From Phycomyces blakesleeanus NRRL 1555(-) (taxonomy: Eukaryota > Mucoromycota > Mucoromycetes > Mucorales > Phycomycetaceae): a DNA stretch of 64,000 nt. The position numbers and the translations under genes are program-made. The stretch is taken from positions 245,776-309,775 of the forward strand of contig NW_017265153.1 of the NCBI RefSeq assembly GCF_001638985.1, in the 5' to 3' direction. Shown one piece after another: positions 10,452 to 22,605 of the stretch (within the stretch, counting starts at the first letter, position 1; each line of letters starts with the position of its first letter). The notes under the pieces were generated by a model, which was not told the origin of the DNA, made no database searches, and saw only the letters and a list, made by a program, of their open reading frames with translations.

Positions 10452-11285
10452 TTAACAAAATAGTGACCGATGTAAGGTCACATCTTCTGCCAATACCCCT
10501 GTCCAGTCGTCCTCGTCTAGCCGTGTGTCTGGATGAGCAACAGACAGGTGGTGCTTTTCGGCTATCCAGGAATGTACGCCCAAGGTATCCTTTTCTTTGA
10601 TATTGAAACCTGCAGCGGCTGCAGACAGTAAGCTGACACACTCCAGTCTGGGGCAGAGTATCATTAGATCAGCCAGATGCTGACTTGACCATGTGCGGCG
10701 CGTTGCCAATGTGAGGAATCGTAAGGGAAGACATGAGGTTGACTTGAGCAGGGTTATAAACGTGGGGGCATGAATGTGAACTTGACAGCCCAATAAAAGC
10801 TCCGTCAATCCTGGACAGCGTGTCAGGAGTCGTCCGAGTGTGGTTGCATCGAGCGAAGTGAAATTCGTTTGATTTGCCGCACCAACGAGTTCTAGGCGCC
10901 TTAATGATGATAGTGGTTGTGTGAATTTGAAGGCGTGGTCAGAGAGTGTGGTCCAGCCACAGATCGTAAGCTCCTCGAGATTTGGGCAGTTGTTTAGAAT
11001 GTAGCGCACGATATTGTCACGAACGCCCCGGATACGAATTGACTGAATGTGCTCAAGGTGGGGTTCAATAAGTGCTTTTAGATCGGGAAGTTGCCACAAT
11101 GCAATTGATTTGCTCGGCTTTTCTGGTGGCTCAAGCCACAAATGACGCCAGAAAAAAGGGTCGTCGCAGAAGTGTTGGAGTGTAATTGATACAGTACGAG
11201 TGGTGGCCAGATCTCGCAAGGGAAGCCATGATAGACAATTGAAGAGTAATTCGGAAGGTAGATTTTGTAGAGATGTCATGCCCAT
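10452..11285 (-). CDS. F-box protein with leucine-rich repeats
   Basis: This is a 277-residue single-exon protein. The N-terminus (about residues 6-50) has an F-box: LQNLPSELLFNCLSWLPLRD, then a conserved Trp in DPFFWRHLWLE, the surface that binds Skp1 in SCF ubiquitin ligases. It continues with irregular leucine-rich repeats such as NCPNLEELTICGW, SSLRRLELVG and RCPGLTELLLG, of the kind that recruit substrates. The likely role is an SCF substrate adaptor; the target is unknown. The protein is short for an F-box/LRR protein. Two ATGs (codons 1 and 3) are possible starts. It lies downstream of and on the same strand as SSL1, about 610 nt away. Confidence 0.8.
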   Translation of the reverse strand: MGMTSLQNLPSELLFNCLSWLPLRDLATTRTVSITLQHFCDDPFFWRHLWLEPPEKPSKSIALWQLPDLKALIEPHLEHIQSIRIRGVRDNIVRYILNNCPNLEELTICGWTTLSDHAFKFTQPLSSLRRLELVGAANQTNFTSLDATTLGRLLTRCPGLTELLLGCQVHIHAPTFITLLKSTSCLPLRFLTLATRRTWSSQHLADLMILCPRLECVSLLSAAAAGFNIKEKDTLGVHSWIAEKHHLSVAHPDTRLDEDDWTGVLAEDVTLHRSLFC

Positions 11286-11897
11286 GAATAGAACGAGTAG
11301 ATGAGGAAGTAAAAGAAGAAGAAGGAGTATAAGAAGATTATTTATAATTTATATTTATATTTATATTTATATATAAAAAATGAAGGTAATAGCAGTAGCA
11401 GTAGCAGAAATAGCAATAACAATAGCGGTAGTTGTCGTAATACCAGCAAATAAAAACAACAACAATAAAAAACAATAGTAAAGACAATAATAATAATAAT
11501 AAAAGAACTTGAATCATGGGGATTCGACTTCTCTCTTTTTATATATGCTTAAGTGGGTATGCGGGGGGGAACTTGCGCGCGGGCCAAACCGAACAGAACC
11601 AGTCTGACTTTGATTGGTAAGAATTATGGGAGACAATTGATGCAGAAAGAAAGTGATACGTCATGTGTCATTTTCTCAGAACCAAAAGAAAAAGAAAAAA
11701 AATCAATTTATTTATTTATTTATTTAAATTAGTGCAAGAAACTATGAAGTAAAATAAAATAAAATAAGAAATAAGAAATGTTTCCAAAATCCAAAGGATT
11801 TCATTGCCAAGACTTGATCTTTTTTTTTTTTTTTTTTTTTTTTTTGGGTTTCATCAAATCGCATTTTGCCCAAACAAGGTAATGGTTTAAAAATGAT
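11286..11897. other. Spacer between F-box gene and SSL1
   Basis: This stretch is AT-rich with (TTTA)n and (AGC)n-like short repeats. A 25-base T-run lies at about 11821-11845, just downstream of the SSL1 stop. It probably contains the F-box gene promoter and the SSL1 3' end; no separate gene is seen. Confidence 0.45.
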
Positions 11898-12185
11898 TTA
11901 CAAAGGTGTCTTCTTTTGCGAATTTGTACTCCAACAACCAGGACAGTTGTGCAAGACTTCATGGATAAATATGTCACAATCAACACAAAAAGCCTGTTTA
12001 CACTTTGGACATTGGAAGTGAACCTGAGAATTTCCTTCTGTTTTGTCTAACGGGATTATACAAGAGAAACAATTGGAGCTACGGGTACTGTATAACACGT
12101 ATATATATATATATAAGAAAAATATTTTATAAGTAACTCATTCCTTTTTTTTTTGGTTTTGCATATTTACGACAAAAACAGCTAA

Positions 12186-12216
<31 letters not shown>

Positions 12217-13616
12217 ATGAAATACCTGTTCCTAATTTCATCAAAGTTGTCCACCGGGAACAAATGGTGATAAGATCGAGCCAGATGAGGAGACGATACC
12301 AGCGTCAACCCACACACATCACAATCACTAGGTATGTCGCACACCTTGGACCGGCATCTTGGACATATGTAGCCTCCTGTAGTCAACTTTGAGTGACTGG
12401 AGCCATATGTTCATGTCAGATTGAATGAGAGGTTGTGCATAAACTCAAAAAAAAAGAAAAGAAAAGGTCTTCAAATTCTTTACCAGACACAGAATGTCGC
12501 ATGTTCTTCAGTCTGCCGGCGTGGGAATCCCATTGTAACAAGATTAGATGTGTTCTTATTTGGTGCCACTGCTGGTGGAGGAACTGCCTCGAATAGTAAA
12601 TCCTTATAGTGGGCCTCGTTTAGAATTACACCATAAGAGCCTAATTATTCATATATATATATAAAAATCCAATTCGTGTTTCAATGTGTGTATATATATG
12701 TATATATTACTCACCCTTGGTTGCCTTGCTAAGAGCTCGGCAAATTTGAACTTCTGCTGCAAGTCCAACCACATTGACACGCACCATTTCTTTCTGCAAC
12801 AGATCGATCGTATCATGGACATCGTTGGGGTCACACGTCGTCAAGGCTCCAAAGATCAAAAGGATTTCTTTGGATCCATGCGTAGGTACACCCATCATGC
12901 CGGCCCTGGCGAGCTGTAGCGCATTCTGGAGCGAAGGCTCACCGCTTGTCTCGGTGTTCTTTTTGGTTTTGAGAGCTTTGATGTGGTCTGTAGGATTTCC
13001 GCTCAACTCGGTCAATTTTTCTGCGATCCCATCACGCGTAACAATAATGCCGAGTTGTGAGATTGGATTCTGATCAAAGTATTCAATCACAAACTGCTGG
13101 GCGTAATTGAGGGTAAGTTCTACTCGGCTAGGACGAAGATCCTTTTCGTTCATTGCTTCTGACAGATCGATAATTAAAAACAAATGTCGAATAATTCCAC
13201 GTTGTATAATTGCTGTATCTTTAAGAAGTCTATGACATGATTTGTATTAGGAATGTTGTTAATAAATCACACTTTGATTATTATTATTATATGTTTTTGA
13301 AAAAAAAATGAGGGGGGTTAAGTAGGGAGGGAGAAGTATGTCATTACCTCCTTCGTTTTCTCTGCTGTTGTAAATGGGCTACTGCACTACTTAATCGTCC
13401 CTCTGAATCCTCTTGGAGGACATCCCAACTTCGTTTGTACTCTTCTTCCCAAGAGTAGCCTGCCTTTCCGGTATCTTCGTCCTGATTGGCATCGTATGAA
13501 TCGTCTACGTCAATGTATTCATCATCGGCAGGTTTGCGAGGACCCATGGTAATGGATGGAGGGTCGCTTGGATTTTGTGCGCAATGCAATCGTATGTCAG
13601 GCACTGTACCCGACAT
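11898..13616 (-). CDS. SSL1: TFIIH core subunit Ssl1/p44 (GTF2H2)
   Basis: Five exons close in phase to 433 residues: 13616-13348, 13229-12715, 12640-12484, 12396-12226 and 12087-11898. The protein has an acidic/basic N-terminus and then a von Willebrand A domain ([12 protein letters not shown] onward to [18 protein letters not shown]). A linker with [17 protein letters not shown] and MGFPRR follows. A C-terminal cysteine cluster ([53 protein letters not shown]) forms the zinc-binding modules typical of p44. The family supports RNA polymerase II initiation and nucleotide excision repair in the nucleus, stimulating the XPD/Rad3 helicase. All introns are GT-AG. The match is close to full length and I regard the identification as secure. 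Confidence 0.95.
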
Positions 13617-15982
13617 GTGACTGTCTTAATTAGACTTTCTGTATGCCGGCACAATCCGTATGATGTGTCCACAAGTGGTCTTGTGCTCTTTTTATTGTTA
13701 TTATTATTTGGTTCTTGACTATTGTGATTTTGAATAGACAGACCAACAGAAAAAAAAACAAAGGTTCTAAGCCAAGCCTATTAAGATATCTATGTATCAA
13801 TATGGTGAATTCTTCGTACTTTATTCATACTCTGTCAATATCAATTGAAATGTATATGAAAAGGTTAGAATTTGAGACGTCCTACTCCATTACTTAATCC
13901 TTTTGTTCGATTATAAGAGACAATTGAGTTTGTTGGGTCACTGTGATGACAAGGGTCAAAATAAAAATAATAATAAAAAAAGAAGAAGAGGGAAAGAATG
14001 TGATGGTTGTCCATTAACTTGTTGGGGTTAGTATGCGCACATGTCACAAGCAATAACCATAATTATAGTCATAGTATTAGTCATAGTCATAGTCTTGTAT
14101 TTCTATCTATATATATATATATATTTAATTTGAACAACAATGGGGTTACAAGAAGAACACTTCTTTATGTGATCCCTTTATTTATTTAGTTTAGTTTCTT
14201 AGTTTCTTTCTTTTTATTATTATTATTATTATTATTGACGCAACTATGCATTCAAAACATATTGAGCTTTATTTTTTTTTGGTACTGGTACTGGTACTGT
14301 GTTAAACCCCAATGTTAATAGTTAAAAGGGTCAGTGACAGTCGATGAAACGGAAACCAAGTAGTGATCAAAATCATAATTATGCTATATGGTTATTGACG
14401 ATGATAAACACTGTGGGGGAGCATTACTCACATGGCATCACAGTGTGTGATCACTAAATAGTGACATTGATATTCTAGTTTTCTCTGATGTGATTTACAT
14501 ATATATAGGGGGAAGGAAGAGGAAGATGAGGAGAATAAGTAGCAGTAGCAGTAGCAGTAGCAGTAGCAGTAGCGATAAGAATAGAGAATGAAAACCATAC
14601 AAGTCTATCCTTTTACTTAACTTTACTTTTTTTATATACCTTTGTTTTATGAAGAAATCACTAGTTGATTCTACAAGATATTTGAAAGCCACAGATATTT
14701 TTTTAACAATAAATAAAGGTTGGTTTAAAGCCTTTAAATAACGGAAGGAAATAAAAGAAGAGGGGGGGATGTTGGTTAATATCGACGTCATTTTCATTTC
14801 TTTACGCTTAAATTGCCTCTATTTATACATATAGAGCTACATATATGTTGTGTACAAAAGGGAGTGGACTATAACCTAAAGTCTCTAATTTTTTTTCTCT
14901 TTTGCTTCTCTGTAGCACTGTAAAAGTAATATATCTAATAAACCATGAACCTATACCAATAGTTACTATATATATATATATTTCTAAAGAGGTTATCTTT
15001 TAGTCTCTTACAATATAAGGCTAATTATTACACATCACATTACATTAAAACAAGAATACGTATATTAAAAAATGTATACAGGCTTTACTAGTCGTCTTAT
15101 TGCTCTTTTCTTTATGTCAAGACATTCAACTACGATTTATTTGTATCATTTGACACTCTATGAAACAAGAGATTTATTTATTATTTGGGTGTCAATAATG
15201 TACACACAAATACTAGTTTCTTTGAGCCAAAAATATATATATAAAATAACTGATGATTTTGACACCATTGACTCCTTTAAATTAGACATTAAACAAAAGG
15301 CCTGTTTTCTTATATATATATATATATAAATATATTTGATTATTTAATGTATACTATACTAAAATATAGACACAGTGAAGGAGAGAAATTTTAGAAAGAA
15401 TAAGAATAAGAAACAGAGGCAGAAGAAAAGGGGGATGTATAATACAAATAAATATAACCATTGTGAACATTTAGGCTGAGAATTGCATATAAATTTTATG
15501 TTAATCTGTCGACTGATTTCTTGTATAAAATAATATATATATATTGGTGGCTAAAAAAGATTATATTCATATTCGTATACTCCTCTTTCTTTCTTTCTTC
15601 TTCTTTTGGCTTGTAACAGGGAGTCTCTTGTGCATAAAGCCTTGGTCTGTTTTTGTCAATACCGAATGCGATGCCTCCTATTGCTCTGTATCTAATTAAA
15701 TTATTGTGTGTATTCTTTTGTGTATATATAGATTTTATTTTTAGAGTTTGTTTTACACATCACAAATACACACAACCCGCCAAAATTGGGTCGTAAAAGC
15801 CCTGTGCTGTCGATCTTTCCCTTTCTATTTTTACCTACAATAGTATCTATATATTTTTTTTTTTGCATTTGATATAAATATCACCGTCTATTTTTTTTTT
15901 CTTTTTTTTTCACTTTGCAACCTTTTCTTCCATCAAGCATTTAAAGCCCAATACCCAATACCCAAATACCCAATCTTCAAAG
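13617..15982. other. Intergenic region
   Basis: No convincing gene is present. A frame at 14495-14797 (-) is driven by an (AGCAGT)n repeat near 14540-14570 and A/T tracts. Short inverted copies of TAGTGATCA occur at about 14361 and 14448. Close to 15983 the sequence becomes pyrimidine-rich (CTTTT tracts at 15895-15935) with a repeated ATACCCAA unit at about 15950-15972, plausible 5'UTR/promoter of the next gene. Confidence 0.45.
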
Positions 15983-16423
15983 ATGACTGCCCTTACATTA
16001 TCTCGCTCTTGCACACGCTCTAGTCGCCCCCTCCAAGTCCGTTTCTGTCCCCAGCCGAGTGTAATGTACACTTACTCCCAGTCAGACTACGACAGAAGTG
16101 GTCTGTTTCCTGAAAACTCTTCAGAGATCTCAATCATCAAGCCGATTCTTTTTACCGTTTCTGTGAATTTCTTGGCACCCAAGTCACACTCCACGGCCAC
16201 TCCACGTACAATCCGCAAAAAGAAGATCTCAAGACCCAAACTGACCATTGACACCAGCAGTCTCCATGGACCTCTCTATTTTACTAGCATGACAACCAAC
16301 CATGAAAAAAAGGAACGATTGATGGATATCGAAGAAACCGATATCCTAGACAAAGATGAAGATGAAGAATGGATCCTAAAGACAAGAGAAAATACCAGAC
16401 GCAACAGTCTATTGGCAGTATAA
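15983..16423 (+). CDS. Small conserved-motif protein (VRF...YTYSxxDYDR), function unknown
   Basis: This is a 146-residue single-exon protein. Residues about 16-40 read LQVRFCPQPSVMYTYSQSDYDRSG. VRF resembles an RVxF-type docking sequence for protein phosphatase 1, and the TYSxxDYDR segment is a pattern I associate with small fungal proteins of unknown function. The remainder is basic in the middle (RKKKISRPKL) and ends with an acidic stretch (DKDEDEEW). No enzyme domain is seen. The ATG follows a pyrimidine-rich leader, and codon use is better than in surrounding DNA. A TACA microsatellite begins immediately after the stop. PP1 binding is inference only. Confidence 0.55.
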   Translation: MTALTLSRSCTRSSRPLQVRFCPQPSVMYTYSQSDYDRSGLFPENSSEISIIKPILFTVSVNFLAPKSHSTATPRTIRKKKISRPKLTIDTSSLHGPLYFTSMTTNHEKKERLMDIEETDILDKDEDEEWILKTRENTRRNSLLAV

Positions 16424-16425
16424 AG

Positions 16426-16529
16426 TACATACATACATACATACATACATACATACATACATACATACGCTTATACATACGCTTATACATACACCTTATA
16501 CATACATACGCTTATACATACATACACCT
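16426..16529. repeat. (TACA)n microsatellite with degenerate extension
   Basis: There are about ten perfect TACA units to 16468. Imperfect units with CGCT interruptions follow to about 16529, directly after the stop of the preceding gene. Confidence 0.9.
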
Positions 16530-17055
16530 TATACATATTAGTAGATTCTTTTATCAAGAAAGAATATGTTTTCTTCCCTGCTTTCTTCCTTTCGTTTCGT
16601 GTATATTCCACCTTTTCGTTATTCAATTCGTACATACATACTTTCTTTTTAAAAAAATAAAATAAAATAAATATTGAATATTCTCTCATGTTCATACAAA
16701 TATACAGTTGATTTCTCTTTAGATATAATATAGATATGTACGATCTTATGATATTATGCCAAGAACAGTGTCACGATCCATCTTTGTGTGTGTGTTTTTT
16801 TTTAGCAGCGTTTCAAAAGGACCATAAATAACAATAAAGAAAATTTATTTATTTATTTTTTGAATTTATATATAGACATATAGACATATAGATATCTGTA
16901 TGTATATGCGTGCGTGCGTAAATACTAGATATTCTGTATACATATACATACAGATATATCTATATCTATGTACCTTGTACCATCTTCTGCTCCGGAGTGT
17001 AAAGTATAATGATACCTCCTGTTCATTTAAAGCTGAGATCTAACCAAGGAAAATA

Positions 17056-17124
17056 AAGAAGAAGAAGAAGAAGAAGAAGCTGTGGTTTGGTTTGGTTTGG
17101 TTTGGTTTGGTTTGGTTTGGTGTG
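17056..17124. repeat. (GAA)n followed by (GGTTT)n pentanucleotide repeat
   Basis: A GAA tract (17056-17079) runs into about eight units of GGTTT ending near 17122. It is non-coding; frames across it are artefacts of the repeat. Confidence 0.9.
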
Positions 17125-20100
17125 GCGGCACAGTCTTCGGGATCAAGACCGAAAGGACAATATCTATATACATTCACACCCACACACCCACACACGTATA
17201 AATATATATATATTGTATGTTTTTGGGTATGTAAATTATATCATTCTCTTCTTTCAAACCAAATACACAAAATATGATCAATTATAACCTTAATGAAAGT
17301 TAACCCAAATAAATAAATAAAACTATATGTACAAATGCGGGTAACTGGGCTGAGGGCCCAAAAACGATAACAAGATTTTCCCATCTTGGAGTATATATAT
17401 ATATTTTGTATGCTTTCGGAGTATTTATTTGTATCTGGGTTACAAATATCCTATTTTGCGCCAGCTAAAAATAAAGAAAATTGCGTTATTACGAGCGGAG
17501 AGTACATGTAGATATTTTTATCAAAGGGAAAAAAAAAATATTATTGTTATTGATTCAATTCGATATATGTATATATTTCATTATTACAGCAGCAAATAGA
17601 ACACATAGCTTTACACAAAGTCCCAACATACTGACAATCGAATTACCCCCGCTGGGTCGATTTTCTTTTAATTGAGCAAATAGCTTATTGTCTAAATACT
17701 CATTATACAGCAGATTAAAAGAAAGCAAAAAAAAAAAAAAAGTACCCACTTTTCTTATTATTGATATTGTACCCAGAAATAAAGTATAAAAATAAGGTCA
17801 TACCAGCATTACATATATATATATATATATTCTTTCTTTCCAGAAAGTTAATTTTTTCGTGTGTTTAATAAAGTAACAAAAAATAATAATATGACATTTT
17901 ATTACTGGTTTTCTTATTTTTGTATCCATAATTTTTTTTTCTATAAACGCATATTATATATAGGGATCCAATTCGGCATCTTAATATAATTTTATCAATC
18001 GCAAAATCTGATAGTCTATCCATAATATTACACAGTATGAATCTCTCTTCTCTTCTTTTCTTTTCTTTTCTACTTCTTGGGGTTAGCACAAGGTCAATAT
18101 AGTCTTTGGCTCTTAAAGACTATCTTTAATTGATTGTATATAATATCATTAAACACCTAAAAGAAAACAAACAAACAAACAAACAAAAAGAAGACAATTG
18201 CATACATACAATATCTATAGATCTCTTATTTATATAAAAAAATTCATATACACATTAGAAAAGAGTCCAAGTGTAGTACAGAGACCCTGTCCGCATTGTC
18301 CTTACACGGAACATCCGAAAATTGGATATAAAAGGTAAAAGTCTGTACAAAACGGAGACTTGTAGTTTGGGTGTATATATAATTATTATATATAAAAAAA
18401 ATCATGTCTATCGATTGTTATACACAATCCTTTTTTTCTTATTTCCTTTTCTTTATAAGATCATAATGACCCAGAAGTTACAATATGGTTTGATAATTAG
18501 ACTCAAGGTTTATATAATAGAGTAACATAGTATCCAAAGGCATACACGCTTTTTATTTATTTATTTATTATTATTATTATTGTGTACGTAAATACAGTGA
18601 ATTCGTCTTTGAATTATCATCACCATTAAAGAAAAAACAAATCCAAGAAAATAATACACTAAAAGTGTTCTTTTTGTTTTATTTAATAGAGAATGAAATA
18701 TATATATATATAAATGTACATTAATAAGATATGTGCTATACATATAAAGAAGCATCTATTCTTCCTACTTTTGTAATAATGATTTGTATCATAAGTAGTG
18801 ATGATAAGGATATGATTGTGTCTGCTATAAAAATACCTGTTATAATAAAGAATAGTGGCACAAGAGCAAAATTTCAGATACGGTAATATCATATAGTATA
18901 TTTTCACCGTTTATACTTAGTAAAAAAAAAACTCTCTGTCAGATAGCACATCTACCTATAATGTACAAAATCGATGTTGAAGCTATCCAAGAGGGGTTCC
19001 CCTTAAAAAATTTTTTTTTATAGTTTTTCAGAGATTTCGCTTTATAATGCAATATAAACAGTAGCCGTAACCGTAACTGTAGCCTTTCAAACGCAAAGTC
19101 CTATTAAACACCTACACAGACAAGCTGAAGTAGAAAACTCTGTAGCCAAAAGTAAGTTTGTACTCATACTTTTTTTTTTAAAGAAAAAAATGAAACCAAA
19201 ACCAATGTCCAAATGCTCGTAAATATACTAAAAACGGATTTTCGCAGCAGAACAAAATTGAACATTTTTATTATTGCTATTATATACAAGCAAGAGGGTA
19301 TATAATCTTAACAGCTTCTTCACTATTAAAAACAAATAAACCAACAACTTAACTCCATGTAAATGACGGTCATATGTAAAGTCATATGTCCTGTGGTTTT
19401 GTATTATAAACATTCATTCACTTACTCATTAATTATTATTTTTGGTTTTCTGTTTTTGTGAGGTTCCTCAAGACTTAATCTTAAAAATATTAATAAATAA
19501 ATAAATCAATAAATTAATAAAAAATGCACGTCAAGGGAGTTTTGATATAAGACTGTATATTACCTTTATATGGTTTATTATTATTATAATAATAAAAATA
19601 TACGGTAAATACATTGCATCGGTGCAAAGTATAATATATGCAATACCACAACATCTAATTATCCAAAGCTAGCAGCAGAACCCTCGTCATCAAGGGAAAT
19701 ACTAAATTATGTTGGTAAATAAATACCAGTCGAGGAATGAGATATAAATATGAAAAATATGTGTAAGTGTCAGAAAGTAAGCTCTTTATGTTTTTTATTA
19801 TTCAATTTATACTCCAACTTCTTTTTAGGATAGAACAACATGCTTTTAAAACGTTTATGTTTACAAACCATTTTTTTTACTCTCTTATAGCATGTTCCAA
19901 ACAATCCATAAACATCAAATGCTGTACAAAATAAGAACAGGATAAATGGCAGTTTATTAAGATTAAGGAACAAACGTATTTTTATTTCTACTTTGTTGCT
20001 ATAGTCGTAGGTCAGGTATCCTCACACAATATTTTTAATTTATACTATGGACATCAGTATTGGTATCAGTAGAATCATTTCAAATAAGATTTAACAAAGG

Positions 20101-21423
20101 GCGTTTGTTTCTTTGGTTCTACATGTATTCTTGTGCAAGGTATTTCATATAGAGAATAAAGAACTTTCTAAACTTTACATACCAGAGACTTTGTAAGACA
20201 CTAAACTAAAAAGAAGATATGTGTTGTACAAGACAATTGTCTTTCTTTTTTTCTTTTGGTTATTTATCTATCAAACGATGCGCACTATAGTCAGCCGATT
20301 AGAAAACATATACAGTTAATTGGCCTTTATCTCACCAAATCTACAAATAAGAAAACAACCGCAGTCAGAATTATTATTTCTTTTCTCTTTAAAGCGATAA
20401 CAATACATTTTCCAAAATATCCTAGTTACTATAGAGTATCTGAGCCTTGACTGGGTCCAATGTTGTGTGTAGCACTACAAACCCAATGGTGTAAAAATGG
20501 CAGGCAACACTCTCATTTTGACATTGTGTTAATGATTGAGTTATTTAGTTCCACGAGTCATCTTGTGGCCAATCATTTGGTTATTATTATTAGTGATTGC
20601 AAAAATAAAAAATAAAAAATAAAAATGGTATAATGCCCTGTCAAGGAATACAACTTCATGTTTTTGAACAAAGTGTGATATCATATGAAGCCACAGCAGT
20701 GAATGAGAAGAAGTCTATCTAAAAGACAAGAGTAAAGAAAAAAAATAAATAATAAGAAAAATACAATGTAAGATGATTTAGGAATAAACAAGTTCATTAG
20801 ATTCACAAAAATTAATAAAAGGCTGCTTTCATATAAACATTTAAAAGGGTATTTTGATCTGTGTATTGTCAGCTGTATACAAATATACGCATATACGCAT
20901 ATACGCATATGCACATATGCACATATTCACACATATTTATACTTCTCCAACTAATAATAATAAATTGGCGTGTGTGAATATGATTATCATTTGACTATGG
21001 GGTTAGAATATGGCCAACATATACTGAGAATCACACTAACAACCATCTTTCACCTAGACCACCCCTTTATTCTATCTCTTTAGAATTATTACTTTTTGTA
21101 TGATCAATCATACTTTATTTCTCATCCTTGACCTCAAATACATCAAATATAGTGTTCGGCCTTTGCAAATATTCGGAGTAAATGAATACCAATAAAGACT
21201 AATTTATATGATTATCAACAGAAGCTATGCATGTATCGTGTAGGATCTAGCGACAAGTATTAAATTTAATCCAACCAGATATATACATATAATTTAGTCT
21301 ATTAAACTCAATTGCTTCTTTTCCTTTTTCTTTTTTCAGGAGCATACAATATCAGCAAACTGAATTACAGCCTACACTTGTTTCCATGTTTTATTTTACT
21401 TTTACTTTTACTTTTACTTTTAC

Positions 21424-22605
21424 TTAGACATACTCTTCGCCGTCTCTCACAGGCTGATATGATCCTGGGAAAGCACCAGGTGCCTCTGCCCAATCTAAGA
21501 AAACAAGGTATCAAGTACTGGCTTTAATTGATCCAATAAAAAAAACTTACTACCGGCGTTCAAAGTATCACCACGGTTTTGAATAGTATTTACTGCAGCA
21601 AATACAGACACAGGCTATTTTTTTTTGGAGGGGATCATTAAGGAGTAAGCGCACAAACCTACATATTTTATTTTCACTTTTTTTCTTTCTTTCTCTTTAC
21701 CTTGACGAGTAAGCTGATGATGTTCATACTAGATAATAAACTTTAATAGATTGTTACAAGGAAAAGACTATCTTTATGAAGATCTTACGTCATAGCGAAT
21801 CCAAAGCCACTCTCTCCACCGGGATTACCACCATGAAGAATAAACCAAATGACATCAAGAAAGATACTAAGTCCCAAAGCACCAGTGAACTATACACAAC
21901 ATAATATTTGATATTTTAGCTGACTAGACTCTTGACTATATTTGGTTTTTGCTAAACTTTTGATTAATCATTACCGTCTTGATAGGCGTGTTGGACTCAT
22001 GGTAGTTGAATGCCCAGATACCAAAAAAGAATATAGGTATGTTGTATGTTGGGTTGGATGCAAGAGCTCCAAAAAGTGATAGGCCCTACACACAAGTAAT
22101 AAAAGCAAAACACCAAAGATAATACAAAAAAGAAAAAGAAAAAGAAAACATACGGGTAAACCAAAATAAACAAAATAGTATTTAATATATATATATATAT
22201 ATGTTAATAATATTAATATCATTTTGACAGGCAACATCCTTAAAAAGAAAGTACACATCTTTTACTTGTTTTGGCTTTCTAAAGATACATGCCTTTCACT
22301 CTTTACAAACAATCTATTCATTTTACACGCACACACACACACACACTCTCTCTCTCTCTCTCTCTCACGCACACATCTATATATATATATATGCAAGTAT
22401 ACACGGAAGTAGTAATGAAGCAATGATGATTCCGCATCTCATCCACGTCATACTCGACTAACTATCTATCTATTTAACCTATCCTGCTCTCTGTTTATTT
22501 ATTTATTTCTTTTTTTTTCCTCCGTGTTGTATGTATACTCACAAGATGTACACCCAGCAATGTGGCGAGGTTTGCTTGTTGTACGATCCCTTGAAGGTTG
22601 TCCAT
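21424..22605 (-). CDS. AGTRAP-like four-helix membrane protein
   Basis: This gene is visible only after splicing. Exons are 22605-22543, 22085-21975, 21889-21789, 21728-21701, 21614-21551 and 21494-21424, all GT-AG and in phase, giving 145 residues. The N-terminus reads MDNLQGIVQQANLATLLGVH. Hydrophobic segments follow: GLSLFGALASN, NIPIFFFGIWAFN, TGALGLSIFLDVIWFILH and MTMNIISLLVKPVSVFAAV. The order, the IFLD motif, the GFGFAMTMNIISLLVKP segment and the soluble Pro/Glu-rich tail resemble animal type-1 angiotensin II receptor-associated protein (AGTRAP/ATRAP), an ER/Golgi/vesicle membrane protein. A fungal relative cannot act on that receptor, so the function is unknown. The first intron is 457 nt and carries AC/CT microsatellites. 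Confidence 0.75.
22328..22367. repeat. (CA)n-(CT)n compound microsatellite in intron
   Basis: This is a dinucleotide tract within intron 1 of the AGTRAP-like gene (plus-strand reading CA, then CT). Confidence 0.9.

Larger units (their letters stand above)
16424..21423. other. 5 kb gene-poor, repeat-rich region
   Basis: I find no supportable gene on either strand. Contents include (TACA)n at 16426-16529, (GAA)n and (GGTTT)n at 17056-17124, many (TA)n runs, an (AAAC)n block near 18171-18185, AT-only homopolymers, and an imperfect ACGCAT/GCACAT repeat at 20886-20925. Short frames (for example 18683-18907, 19770-19973, 20681-20914 on the minus strand) are low-complexity and lack splice-consistent extensions. 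Confidence 0.45.

Noticed and set aside
14361..14460. Inverted TAGTGATCA copies
   Set aside because: Only about nine bases match, with a long spacer; it could be chance in AT-rich DNA.
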